From Rhodobacter ferrooxidans (GTDB lineage: Bacteria > Pseudomonadota > Alphaproteobacteria > Rhodobacterales > Rhodobacteraceae): DNA of 64,000 bases. Below are positions 1 to 8,849 of this stretch, one piece after another; positions within the stretch are counted from its first letter, which is position 1, and each line of letters starts with the position of its first letter. The position numbers and the translations under genes are program-made. The stretch is taken from positions 1 through 64,000 of the forward strand of contig NZ_ACYY01000011.1 of NCBI RefSeq assembly GCF_000176015.1, read 5' to 3'. A model generated the notes under the pieces. The model was not told where the DNA came from. It saw only the letters and a program-made list of their open reading frames with translations, and ran no database searches.

Positions 1-573
1 GCCGGGCAGCATCAGGATCACCGGCCCGGTGCCCAGGCGCAGCGCCCGCGAGGCCGAGCGCGAGGCCAGCGGTTCAGCCACCACCGGATGCCCGACGAAA
101 TCGCAGGTCATCCCCGCGGCGGTCATGTAGGGCGGCTCGAACGGCAACAGCGCCAGCACGTGGTTGATCACCCGGCCCATCTTCAGCGCCCGCCCGGGCC
201 GCCAGGCCCAGACCGAGGGCGCGACATAGTGCATGGTGCGCAGCCGCGGGTTGCCGCGCTTGACCAGCGCCGCCACCCGCAGGCAGAAATCCGGGCTGTC
301 GATGGTGATCAGTGCCGCCGGGCCATAATCCAGCGCCGCCTTGGCCGCCTGGCTGATCCGGCGTTTCAGTGCGAAATATTTGGGCAGCACCTCGGCGATG
401 CCCATCACCGACAATTCCTGCATCGGGAACAGGCTTTGCAGCCCCTCGGCCTGCATCGCGGGGCCACCGACCCCGGCAAATTGCACCCCCGGTGACAGCG
501 CCTTCAGCCCGGCCATCAGCGCCGCCCCCAAGCGGTCCCCGGACGGCTCGCCTGCGATCAGAAAGAATTTCAT
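1..573 (-). CDS. lpxB: Lipid-A-disaccharide synthase LpxB (N-terminal 191 residues, runs off the window)
   Basis: Glycosyltransferase (GT19) that condenses UDP-2,3-diacylglucosamine with lipid X to form the lipid A disaccharide at the inner face of the cytoplasmic membrane. The N-terminus MKFFLIAGEPSGD, the GVGGPAM stretch near residue 35-40 and MHYVAPSVWAW near 114-124 are family hallmarks. The ATG at 573-571 overlaps the lpxI stop as ATGA, so the two are probably translationally coupled. The 3' part lies outside the window, so completeness cannot be judged. It is the last visible gene of the lpx/bam operon. Confidence 0.95.
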   Translation of the reverse strand, partial: MKFFLIAGEPSGDRLGAALMAGLKALSPGVQFAGVGGPAMQAEGLQSLFPMQELSVMGIAEVLPKYFALKRRISQAAKAALDYGPAALITIDSPDFCLRVAALVKRGNPRLRTMHYVAPSVWAWRPGRALKMGRVINHVLALLPFEPPYMTAAGMTCDFVGHPVVAEPLASRSASRALRLGTGPVILMLPG

Positions 574-1376
574 GGCCGCGCCCACAGAAAAAGCCCCGCC
601 GCTTCGGCAGCGGCCTGCATTGCTGCGGGTTGCAGCACGATGACGCCGCCCGCCTGCCAGACGATCCCCGCCAGCCCCGCCGCCGCCGCCTTTTGCACGG
701 TCTGCACGCCCAGCGTCGGCAGGTCGATGCGCAAATCCTGACCGGGCTTCGGGGCCTTGTAAAGCAGGCCCTTGGCCGCAGCCGGGTTGGGCCGCTGCGC
801 GGTGGCCGCCACAAACTCCAGCATGGCATCGGTGCCGGGCAGGCTTTCCACCGCCAGACACAGGCCCTGCGCCACCACGGCGCCCTGCCCCACGTCCACC
901 GCGCCCAGAGCCGCCACGATCTGCGCCGCCCGTGCGGCATCGCGTTCGTCGGCAGGCGTGGGCTGACCGCAGATCACCCCGGCCCCCGGCACCAGAGCGG
1001 GGGCGATATCCGCGGCCCCCAGCACCTGAAACCCGGCCTCCTCGAACACCCCGACCACCGCCCGAAGTGCTGCATCATCGCCGCCCTGCATCGCGCCCAG
1101 CAGCCGCGGCACCATCTGCGCCGTCGCCGCATCGAACAGCGCCGGGTCCAGCCTTGGCCGCTGCACGGCTCCGGCAAACACCACCCGCGTCACACCGCTG
1201 TCTTCCAGATGCCGCAGCAACGGCACCAGACGCTCCAGCCGGAACACCAGGTCCGGCTCCAGCCCCTCGGGCAGGAAACCGTCCAGCGAGGCCACCAGCG
1301 GCGCCTCGTCCAGCGCCGCCACCAGGGCCGCAGGCAGCAAGCCGCGCCCGGCTATGATCGCCAGCCGCCCGGTCAT
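570..1376 (-). CDS. lpxI: UDP-2,3-diacylglucosamine pyrophosphatase LpxI (DUF1009 family)
   Basis: 268 residues. LpxI hydrolyses UDP-2,3-diacylglucosamine to lipid X and UMP; it replaces the unrelated LpxH in most alphaproteobacteria. Recognised from the start MTGRLAIIAGRGLLP, the glycine-rich GRGLLP loop, full family length and its place between lpxA and lpxB. It overlaps lpxA upstream and lpxB downstream by 4 bases each (ATGA), which points to one coupled operon. The alternative reading frames here are long but show no family features. Confidence 0.93.
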   Translation of the reverse strand: MTGRLAIIAGRGLLPAALVAALDEAPLVASLDGFLPEGLEPDLVFRLERLVPLLRHLEDSGVTRVVFAGAVQRPRLDPALFDAATAQMVPRLLGAMQGGDDAALRAVVGVFEEAGFQVLGAADIAPALVPGAGVICGQPTPADERDAARAAQIVAALGAVDVGQGAVVAQGLCLAVESLPGTDAMLEFVAATAQRPNPAAAKGLLYKAPKPGQDLRIDLPTLGVQTVQKAAAAGLAGIVWQAGGVIVLQPAAMQAAAEAAGLFLWARP

Positions 1377-2158
1377 TTCGGCGTCAGGAACGAGCGGTCC
1401 GAGGCGGCAAGGATGAAATCGGTCATCTCGCGCACCATCGGGCTGTCGCTTTCCTCGGCCAGCTTGCGGGCGCGGTCCAGAAAGCTGCCCTCGCCCTGCG
1501 CCAGCGCCTGATAGGCGGCACGCAACGCGGTGATCTCGGCCCGGCCAACGCCACGCCGCTTCAAGCCGACCAGGTTCAGCCCGTCCAGCTCGCCGCGCGG
1601 CGCCTGCACCAACCCATGCGGCATAACGTCATTGGTCACCATGGTGACGGCACCGATGATCGCCCCATGGCCGATCCGCACGAACTGGTGGATGCCGGAC
1701 AGCCCGCCGATGATCACGTCGTCACCGATCTGGCAATGCCCGGCGATGGCCACCTGATTGGCCAGGATCACCCGGTTGCCCAGGGTGGCATCATGGCCGA
1801 CATGGGCGCCGGTCATCAGAAGACAGTCATCCCCCACCCGGGTCACGCCGCCGCCACCCTCGGTGCCGATGTTCAGCGTGGCGCCCTCGCGGATGCGGCA
1901 ACGGGCGCCGATGATCAGCCGCGTGCGCTCGCCCCGGTATTTCAGATCCTGCGGCACCTCGCCAACGCAGGCGAAGGGGAAGATCACCGTGCCGGTCCCG
2001 ACCTCGGTCCAGCCGGTGACGATGGCATGGCTTTTCACCACCACCCCGGCGGCCAGCGTCACCTCGGGGCCGATCACCGCGAAGGCGCCGATCTTGCAAC
2101 CGTCCCCGATCACCGCACCGGGCTCCACCAGCGCCGAAGGATGAATTTCGCTCATCAT
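1373..2158 (-). CDS. lpxA: Acyl-ACP--UDP-N-acetylglucosamine O-acyltransferase LpxA
   Basis: 261 residues, first committed step of lipid A synthesis (3-O-acylation of UDP-GlcNAc). The N-terminal two thirds consist of hexapeptide repeats (left-handed beta-helix, e.g. IHPSALVEPGAVIGDGCKIG). GAHVGHDATLGN carries the catalytic His at residue 122. The start reads Met-Met; either could be used. It lies directly after fabZ (fabZ stop at 2159-2161) and overlaps lpxI by 4 bases. Confidence 0.96.
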   Translation of the reverse strand: MMSEIHPSALVEPGAVIGDGCKIGAFAVIGPEVTLAAGVVVKSHAIVTGWTEVGTGTVIFPFACVGEVPQDLKYRGERTRLIIGARCRIREGATLNIGTEGGGGVTRVGDDCLLMTGAHVGHDATLGNRVILANQVAIAGHCQIGDDVIIGGLSGIHQFVRIGHGAIIGAVTMVTNDVMPHGLVQAPRGELDGLNLVGLKRRGVGRAEITALRAAYQALAQGEGSFLDRARKLAEESDSPMVREMTDFILAASDRSFLTPK

Positions 2159-2626
2159 CTATGCCTTCGGAAGGTCCATCATTGCGGTAAATTCACATTC
2201 GGCGGCCAACTCGCCCTCGACCGTGGCGCGGGCGTCGAATTTCCACACCTTGCCGCCGCCGCGCTTGACGCTGACATGCAGCTCCAGCACATCGCCCGGC
2301 ACCACCTTGCGGCGGAACTTTGCGCCGTCGATCGCCATGAAATACACCAGCATGTTGCGATCAGCGAGGTTCATCGACACCCCCGCCACCACCGCGGCAG
2401 TCTGCGCCAGCGCCTCGATGATCTGCACGCCGGGGAACACCGGGTTGCCGGGAAAATGGCCCTGGAACTGCGGCTCGTTGAAGGTGACGTTCTTGATGCC
2501 GACGCCGCCCTTGCCGGGTTCGATGTCGCGCACCTTGTCCACCAGCAGGAACGGATAGCGGTGCGGAATGATCCGCATGATCAGGTGCAGATCGGCTTGG
2601 ATCAGCGGGGTGGTCTGGTCGGTCAT
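2159..2626 (-). CDS. fabZ: (3R)-hydroxyacyl-ACP dehydratase FabZ
   Basis: 155-residue hot-dog-fold enzyme that dehydrates 3-hydroxyacyl-ACP in fatty-acid elongation, competing with LpxA for hydroxyacyl-ACP. Catalytic His22 lies in [10 protein letters not shown] and catalytic Glu71 in [12 protein letters not shown]. Length and both motifs are typical. It sits between skp and lpxA, the usual order, with 87 bases separating it from skp. Confidence 0.96.
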   Translation of the reverse strand: MTDQTTPLIQADLHLIMRIIPHRYPFLLVDKVRDIEPGKGGVGIKNVTFNEPQFQGHFPGNPVFPGVQIIEALAQTAAVVAGVSMNLADRNMLVYFMAIDGAKFRRKVVPGDVLELHVSVKRGGGKVWKFDARATVEGELAAECEFTAMMDLPKA

Positions 2627-2713
2627 CCGGAAATTCTCCCACAGCCGGGCATGCGACCCCGGCTTTGGCCCTGACTAGCAACTTGGGCGGCTGCCGACAA
2701 GCGTCGGGGCGGT

Positions 2714-3535
2714 TCAGGGCCTGCGGGCGGGCCGTGGCGCCGGCCGCAGCAGCGGCTCCACCGGTGCCAGAGGCGAGGGGGTCGCGGCAGGCACCGGGAG
2801 CGGTGTCGGTTCCGGCGCGGGGGGCGGCGCTGGGGTCGGCGCGGGCGTTGGCGCTGGGGTCGGCGCGACGTTGGCGGTCGGTTCTACGGTCTGCTCGACG
2901 GACGGGGTCGCCGCAGGTGTCGGGTCAGGTTCAGGCACTGGCGCAGGCATCACCGGCGTCGGCACCAGAACAGGCGCCGGGACCCGCGGTTTTGTGCCAT
3001 CGCCCAGCACCGCGTCGATGCGGGCAATTGCGGCATCGGTGATGTCGATCCGGTCGAACGACAGCACGATGGCGGTCTTGTCGAGAATGGCCACCGCACC
3101 CTGTTCGGTCATCAGCGCCGCCAGCACCGGCACGGCGGTTTCGAAAAACCGCTTGCGCTCTTCCTCGGTCTTGCGGGTCAGGTCGCGCGCCTTGGCGTCC
3201 TGTGCCGATCGGATGCCTTCCACCTTGCGATCGAAGGCATCGGCCAGCGGCCGGAAGTCATCCGGCGCCAGACTGGGGCGGCGCGCGGTCAGGGCCTGCT
3301 CCTCCGCCTCCAGATCGGCCTCGATCTGGCGGTTCTCGGCCTGCAACTCCTTGATCAGCGCATCGGCCCGCGCCTGCACCGCCTTGCCAAACAGACTTTC
3401 GGCAAACAGCCGGTCTTGCGTCAGGGTCAGCACCGGACTGACCGGCCTTGGCGCATCCTGCGCCACGGCCGCTTGCGACAGCAAACCTGCCAGCACCAAG
3501 GCAAGCCAGAGGCTGTCTGCCCGCCGCAACCGCAT
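2714..3535 (-). CDS. skp: Skp/OmpH-family periplasmic chaperone with long Pro-rich tail
   Basis: 273 residues. Signal peptide about residues 1-25 (ends AAVAQ). Residues about 33-180 form the OmpH/Skp core, with a long charged helical hairpin (ALIKELQAENRQIEADLEAEE) typical of the trimeric jellyfish chaperone that escorts outer-membrane proteins to BamA. Residues about 183-273 are an unusual tail of Pro/Ala/Thr repeats (APTPAPTPAP...) ending in RPARRP. The start codon overlaps the bamA stop by one base (TGATG). E. coli Skp lacks such a tail, so this part is probably disordered and its role is unknown. Confidence 0.9.
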   Translation of the reverse strand: MRLRRADSLWLALVLAGLLSQAAVAQDAPRPVSPVLTLTQDRLFAESLFGKAVQARADALIKELQAENRQIEADLEAEEQALTARRPSLAPDDFRPLADAFDRKVEGIRSAQDAKARDLTRKTEEERKRFFETAVPVLAALMTEQGAVAILDKTAIVLSFDRIDITDAAIARIDAVLGDGTKPRVPAPVLVPTPVMPAPVPEPDPTPAATPSVEQTVEPTANVAPTPAPTPAPTPAPPPAPEPTPLPVPAATPSPLAPVEPLLRPAPRPARRP

Positions 3536-5928
3536 CAGAACTTGGTCGAGATCGTCAGATCGAAGTTCTGCTCCTGGTCATAGGATTCCTTTTGCAGCGC
3601 CTTCGAGAAGTTGAACCGCAGCGGCCCGATCGGGGTTTCCCAGAACAACGAGGCACCGATCGCCGACCGCAACTGCATCGAATCGTCCACCGTGCCACCG
3701 CCCGAGCCTGCCACGTTGTCCAGCCCCCAGACCGAGCCGATATCCGCGAACAAACCGCCCCGGATATTGTATTCCTCGGGCAATCCCAGCGGGAAATCGG
3801 CCTCGAAACGGGCGACGGCAAAGTAATTGCCGCCCAGCGCATCTTCGTTGTCCGCCAGCAGGTCGCGTGGGCCCAGGCCGTTCGGCTCGAATCCACGGAT
3901 CTTGCCGGTGCCGAAGAACCGGTTGGTTACCCGGCTGCTGCCGCCGTTGAAGGTGTTCACGGCACCGCCTTCGAAGATCGCCCGCAAGGTGATGTCATCA
4001 TGATAGACCTTGGTTTCGGCCATGGCCAACGCCGTGGTGGTCATCGAACGCACATCACCGCCGGCACCTGCAAAATCCTGGCTGAACCGCAGCAGATAGC
4101 CGCCCTTGGGATTGAGACCGGATTTGCGGCTGTCGAAGGAATAGGTATAGCCAAACGCGCTGGCAATCGGCTTGCCCATGTCTTCTTCGGCCCAAAGGAT
4201 CTCGGACGACCCGTTGCTGGCTTCGTTTTCCGGTGTGGTCGGGTCGTCGGCGGTCACCCGTTCCACATTGCGGATCTGGTCCTGACGCAGCGAATAGCGC
4301 AGTTCCAGCGTGCCATTCTGGCTGACGGGGAATTCGATCGCCGGGCTGATGCCGATCAACTGGGTGTCATACAGCGCGTATTGGTTCGACGTCCGGGTAT
4401 AGAAGGCGTTGAACTTGAACTTCAGATCCCGCCCCAGGAAGGCCGGTTCGATGAAGGTGACCGACGAGTTCACGTCGGCCGTGCCAGTGGAAAAACTGAC
4501 GCTGACGTATTGCCCGCGCCCGAGGAAGTTGCTTTCCGACAGGCTGGCGGTGGCGCCAAAACCGGCCGCCACGCCATAGGTCGCACCGAAGCTGAGCGAG
4601 CCGGTGGGCTTTTCCTCGACGCCGACCTTGACGACCACCTGATCGGGGCCGCTACCCGGTTGCGCCTCGACCGAGGCGTTGTCAAAGAACCCCAGCGCCC
4701 GGATGCGCTCGGCCGATTGGCGGATCTCGCGCGGGTTGAAGGGGTCGCCTTCGACCGTGCGGAATTGCCGCCGCACCACCTGATCCAGCGTGGTGGTGTT
4801 GCCTTCGATGTCGATGCGCTCGACAAAGATCTTCTCGCCGCGCGTCAGGGCAAATTCGATATCCAACGTCATGTCGCGCTCGTTGCGGGTGACACGCGGG
4901 TCGATGCGAACGAAATTCAGCCCCTTGCGCAGCGCCAGCGCTTCCAGCCGGGCGATGTTGTTTTCGATGATGGCCGGCGAATAGGTGACCCCGGGCCGGA
5001 TCTTCAGCAGCGCCTGAAATTCCGCGATATCGACGCCTTCAACCTCGCTGACCGCCGAAATCTTGCCAAAGCTGAACTTCTGGCCTTCCTGCACGGTGAA
5101 GGTCACGAATTGCGCATCGCGCTCGCGCACGGTTTCGGCGCTGGCGTCCAGCACCTGCATGTCGATATAGCCGCGTGACAGGTAGAAATCGCGCAGCACC
5201 TGCTTGTCGGTGTCCAGCCGCTCGGGCACCAGGGTGTCGCGCTGCACCAACTGGCGGAACAGACCGGCCTGCTTGGTTTCCAGCACCTGCCGCAGACGCC
5301 GGTCCGAGAACGCCCGGTTGCCGACGAAGGACAGCCGCTCGATCTCGACCACACGGCCTTCGGTCACCTCGAACACCAGATCGACCCGGTTGTCGCTGCG
5401 GCGGATGATGCGCGGATCGACGGTGACGGCCAGCCGACCGGACTGGCGATAGGCTTCGGTGATGGCGGCGGCATCGGCCTCGGCCTGCGACGGCGAATAG
5501 GCGCGGCGCGACTGCGACTTGGCAATATCGGCCAGCACCTCGTCCTTCAGCTTCTTGTTGCCCTCGAAGTTCACGATGTTGATCATCGGGTATTCCTTGA
5601 CCCGGATCAAAAGCGTGCCGCCCTGTGGCGAGATTGCCACTTCTTCGAACAGGCCAGAGTTCACGATGCGCTGATAGGCGTCGTTCAACTCGCCCGCAGT
5701 GACCGTCTGACCGCGACCGATTCCGGCAAAGCCCAGAATCGATGGCGCATCGACCCGCTGGTTGCCTTCAACCGTGACCTGCGAAAAGCTGTAACTCTGG
5801 GCTTCAGCCCGCGTGAGCATCGGGCCGCAAAGCGCCGAAGTCGCAAGAAAAAACGACAATGCGGTGGCACGCAGCAGCGTGTTTCCCGATCCGCCTTGCG
5901 CCAAATGCGCGCCTGTCGCCTGATCCAT
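3535..5928 (-). CDS. bamA: Outer membrane protein assembly factor BamA
   Basis: 797 residues. N-terminal signal region about 1-43 (ends TRAEAQ); five POTRA-like repeats over about residues 45-430, the first starting with SFSQVTVEGNQRVD and the second with INIVNFEGNKKLKD; the rest is a surface-antigen beta-barrel ending in an aromatic residue (ISTKF), the outer-membrane sorting signature. It inserts beta-barrel proteins into the outer membrane. Placed upstream of skp and downstream of rseP, the conserved order. Confidence 0.97.
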   Translation of the reverse strand: MDQATGAHLAQGGSGNTLLRATALSFFLATSALCGPMLTRAEAQSYSFSQVTVEGNQRVDAPSILGFAGIGRGQTVTAGELNDAYQRIVNSGLFEEVAISPQGGTLLIRVKEYPMINIVNFEGNKKLKDEVLADIAKSQSRRAYSPSQAEADAAAITEAYRQSGRLAVTVDPRIIRRSDNRVDLVFEVTEGRVVEIERLSFVGNRAFSDRRLRQVLETKQAGLFRQLVQRDTLVPERLDTDKQVLRDFYLSRGYIDMQVLDASAETVRERDAQFVTFTVQEGQKFSFGKISAVSEVEGVDIAEFQALLKIRPGVTYSPAIIENNIARLEALALRKGLNFVRIDPRVTRNERDMTLDIEFALTRGEKIFVERIDIEGNTTTLDQVVRRQFRTVEGDPFNPREIRQSAERIRALGFFDNASVEAQPGSGPDQVVVKVGVEEKPTGSLSFGATYGVAAGFGATASLSESNFLGRGQYVSVSFSTGTADVNSSVTFIEPAFLGRDLKFKFNAFYTRTSNQYALYDTQLIGISPAIEFPVSQNGTLELRYSLRQDQIRNVERVTADDPTTPENEASNGSSEILWAEEDMGKPIASAFGYTYSFDSRKSGLNPKGGYLLRFSQDFAGAGGDVRSMTTTALAMAETKVYHDDITLRAIFEGGAVNTFNGGSSRVTNRFFGTGKIRGFEPNGLGPRDLLADNEDALGGNYFAVARFEADFPLGLPEEYNIRGGLFADIGSVWGLDNVAGSGGGTVDDSMQLRSAIGASLFWETPIGPLRFNFSKALQKESYDQEQNFDLTISTKF

Positions 5929-6076
5929 CTCGCCGCCCCGTCAAATACCTGTCAGCAATCTGACTACCGGGAATGGCAGGCCTTGTCAAAAGGCAGAAAA
6001 GCAACATTTGCGATGCGGTGCAAAAATCCCCGCAAGGGCTTGTGGATACATTGGAAATCCGGGCCCAGGCCAAGCC

Positions 6077-6214
6077 TCAGTAGGTCACCAGAACCGAGCC
6101 GAGGAACGCCCCGGCCAGCAGGCCGACAACGATGGTTCCAGCACTGAACAGCCAGTCCCAGTTCAGCCCCACCAGCAGCGACAAGCCGCGATATCCGTTC
6201 ACCATTGTCTGCAT
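6077..6214 (-). CDS. Small single-pass membrane protein (45 aa), unknown function
   Basis: Short reading frame on the minus strand in the rseP-bamA gap. Starts MQTMVNGYRGL and has one hydrophobic stretch at about residues 22-43 (FSAGTIVVGLLAGAFLGSVL). The strand matches its neighbours and the frame fills most of the gap. The upstream ribosome-binding site is weak (GGGCGGG). The Gly/Ala-rich helix resembles glycine-zipper type membrane peptides, but I do not recognise a family. It could be a real envelope-operon microprotein or a chance frame. Confidence 0.5.
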   Translation of the reverse strand: MQTMVNGYRGLSLLVGLNWDWLFSAGTIVVGLLAGAFLGSVLVTY

Positions 6215-6297
6215 GACCACACCCGCCCGATTTTAACACTTTCTTCGGTATAGCGGGCGAATGTGGCAGCAGTTTGGCACTGCCTGGCTGGTTGTTC

Positions 6298-7638
6298 TCA
6301 GGGGCAGAACAGATCGTTCGTGACCGCGAACACCATCAGCAGCAGCAACAGCACCAGACCAGTGGTCATCAGGATGCGCATGGCGCCATCGGACGGCGGC
6401 TTGCCGGTGACGGCTTCCCAGACGTGGAACACCAGATGACCGCCATCCAGCACCGGAATCGGAAAGAGGTTCATCAACCCGATGCCAAGCGAGAACATCG
6501 CCAGCGTCTGCACGAACATCTCCAGCCCGCCGCGCGCCGCATCGCCCATCGCTTCGGCCATGCCGATCGGGCCGGCCATGTTGCACGAGCTGATGGCGCC
6601 GGTGATCATGCTCCAGATCGAGGCCAGCGACACCTTGACGATATACCACACCCGATCGACGGCCAGTGTCAGGGTCTCCCACGGGCCGGGGGTTCTGATC
6701 TCGGGGGTGAACATGCCGCCGCCGCCCGACAGGCCGATCAGCCAGCGCGTCTCGAAACCGCCCGCCTCCAGCGGCAGGTCGGCGCGGCGTGGCGTCAGGT
6801 CGGCCTCGATTGTGGTGCCATCGCGCCAGATCTGCAGATGCAGGGTCTTGCCGCCCGATTCCCCCACCATGTCGCGCAACTGCTGGAACGCCACCACCGG
6901 CGTGCCATCCACCGTTGTCACCACATCACCGACCTTGATGCCCGCCTCCATCGCCGCCGAGCGCGGTTGCACCGCATCGGCAATCGGCGGGAACGGGTGC
7001 GGCCCGGTCAGCGTCGTCTCGACGCCCGCCCGCTCGATGCGATAGTCAAAGCTGGCCTGATGCGGCAGCTTTTCTCCCACCGCGACATAGGTTTCAAGGT
7101 CAGGCGTCGCCTGCCCGTCCACCGCCAGGATCAGATCGCCCGGTTGCAGGCTTTGCGTGGCCTCGGGCATCGGTTTCAGCGCCCCGACCACCGGCCGGTC
7201 GGTGGCGACGCCGTAGGCCAGAAAGAACCCGGCAAACACCAGAATGGCGAAGATGAAGTTGAAGGCCGGCCCCGCCGCCACCGTCGCCGCCCGCGCCCAG
7301 AGCGGCGCGCCATGCATGGTGTGGCGGCGTTCCTCGGGCGAAAGCTGGCTGATCAGCGCGCCGTCCTTGCCCGAGGCCGCACTGGAATCGCCCAGAAACC
7401 GCACATAGCCGCCGAACGGCAGCGCCGCCAGTTGCCAACGGGTGCCGCGCTTGTCGATGCGTGACCAGATCACCGGGCCAAAACCGATGGAAAACACCTC
7501 GGCATGGATGCCGGACCAGCGACCGACGATGTAATGGCCGTATTCATGCACCGCCACGATCACCAGAATTGCGACGATAAAGGCGATGATGGTCCATGCC
7601 ATTCCGCCAAAACTCGGGACCAGGCCGATAATATCCAA
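6298..7638 (-). CDS. rseP: RIP metalloprotease RseP (site-2 protease)
   Basis: 446-residue polytopic zinc protease of the inner membrane that cleaves anti-sigma factors and leftover signal peptides within the bilayer. The HExxH zinc motif is H31-EYG-H35 in the first membrane helix. A PDZ region spans about 200-290 (GIKVGDVVTTVDGTPVV). The third zinc ligand lies in NLFPIPVLDGGH (Asp398). C-terminal helices end at the stop. It is 29 bases downstream of dxr in the same operon. Confidence 0.96.
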   Translation of the reverse strand: MDIIGLVPSFGGMAWTIIAFIVAILVIVAVHEYGHYIVGRWSGIHAEVFSIGFGPVIWSRIDKRGTRWQLAALPFGGYVRFLGDSSAASGKDGALISQLSPEERRHTMHGAPLWARAATVAAGPAFNFIFAILVFAGFFLAYGVATDRPVVGALKPMPEATQSLQPGDLILAVDGQATPDLETYVAVGEKLPHQASFDYRIERAGVETTLTGPHPFPPIADAVQPRSAAMEAGIKVGDVVTTVDGTPVVAFQQLRDMVGESGGKTLHLQIWRDGTTIEADLTPRRADLPLEAGGFETRWLIGLSGGGGMFTPEIRTPGPWETLTLAVDRVWYIVKVSLASIWSMITGAISSCNMAGPIGMAEAMGDAARGGLEMFVQTLAMFSLGIGLMNLFPIPVLDGGHLVFHVWEAVTGKPPSDGAMRILMTTGLVLLLLLMVFAVTNDLFCP

Positions 7639-7667
7639 CTGCTCACCCTTTTTCTTTGCGTCAGGCT

Positions 7668-8846
7668 TCAGGCCCGCCGGGCCTGCACCGAGGCCGCAGC
7701 CTCTGTCCTTGCCAGATGGTCGGTTTCGAGCACATCCTCAAGGGCTGTCGGGGCATTTCCAAGGCAATTGCGGTGCAAAAGTCGGTCAAGCGTGTCCTCA
7801 ACCACCACCGCCATGTCGCAAAAGCCGATTGTGCCCGCGATGAAGTGGTCCAGCGCCACTTCCTTGGCGGCATTGAAGGCGGCCCCCGCCATGCCGCGCA
7901 GCTCCATCACCTCGCGCGACAGCCGCAGAGCGGGGAACAGCGTCTCATCCGGCGCCCGGAAGGTCAGGCTGCCGATTTTCGCCAGATCAATCCGCTGCAC
8001 CGGCACCTCGCCACGCCGGGGCCAGTTCAGCGCATAGCCGATGGCGTGGCGCATGTCGGCCGGCCCCAGATGCGCCATGATGCCGCCGTCGCAAAACCCG
8101 ACCATGGCATGCACGATGGATTGCGGATGCACCAGCACCTCGATCTGTGAAGGCTCAAAGCCGAAGAACTCGCGCGCCTCGATCAGTTCCAGCGCCTTGT
8201 TGAACATCGACGCCGAGTCGATGGAAATCCGCTGCCCCATCGACCAGTTGGGATGCGCCACCGCCTGCGCCAGCGTCGCGGCGGCGATCTGCTGGGCATT
8301 CCAGTCGCGGAACGGCCCCCCCGAGGCGGTGATGATCACCCGTTCGACCGCGCTGCGTTCCTCGCCCGCAAGCGCCTGAAACACCGCCGAATGTTCGCTG
8401 TCCACCGGCACGATGCTGGCGCCATGCCTGGCGGCAGTGGCCATCAGCAGCGGCCCCGCCGTCACCAGACTTTCCTTGTTGGCCAAGGCCAGCGTCGTGC
8501 CATGGGCGAGGGCCCGCATCCCCGGCACCAGCCCCGCCGCCCCGACGATGGCCGACATCACCCAGTCGGCAGGCCGGTCGGCAGCCTCGGCAATCGCCTG
8601 CGGGCCTGCGGCCACAGCCACGCCGCTGCCCGCCAAGGCCTCGCGCAGCGCGGGCAGGCAGTCTTCATAGGCCGTCACCGCCAGATCGGCGCGCAAGGCC
8701 CGCGCCATCTCGGCCAGCCGCGCCACATTGCGCCCGCCGGTCAGCGCCACGGTGTGAAAGGCCTCCGGCCCACCCTGCCGCAGCAAAAGATCAAAGGTCG
8801 ACTCACCGATCGAGCCGGTGGCCCCGAAAACCGAAATCCGCCGCAT
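7668..8846 (-). CDS. dxr: 1-deoxy-D-xylulose-5-phosphate reductoisomerase Dxr
   Basis: 392 residues, second step of the MEP isoprenoid pathway (DXP to MEP, NADPH-dependent). N-terminal nucleotide-binding motif GATGSIG at residues 8-14; conserved ALANKESLV and the metal/substrate region around PVDSEHSAVFQ; later HPNWSMGQRISIDSASMFNK, all family hallmarks. Only 3 bases separate it from the upstream cdsA. It feeds undecaprenyl synthesis by UppS in the same operon. Confidence 0.97.
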   Translation of the reverse strand: MRRISVFGATGSIGESTFDLLLRQGGPEAFHTVALTGGRNVARLAEMARALRADLAVTAYEDCLPALREALAGSGVAVAAGPQAIAEAADRPADWVMSAIVGAAGLVPGMRALAHGTTLALANKESLVTAGPLLMATAARHGASIVPVDSEHSAVFQALAGEERSAVERVIITASGGPFRDWNAQQIAAATLAQAVAHPNWSMGQRISIDSASMFNKALELIEAREFFGFEPSQIEVLVHPQSIVHAMVGFCDGGIMAHLGPADMRHAIGYALNWPRRGEVPVQRIDLAKIGSLTFRAPDETLFPALRLSREVMELRGMAGAAFNAAKEVALDHFIAGTIGFCDMAVVVEDTLDRLLHRNCLGNAPTALEDVLETDHLARTEAAASVQARRA

Positions 8847-8849
8847 GCG

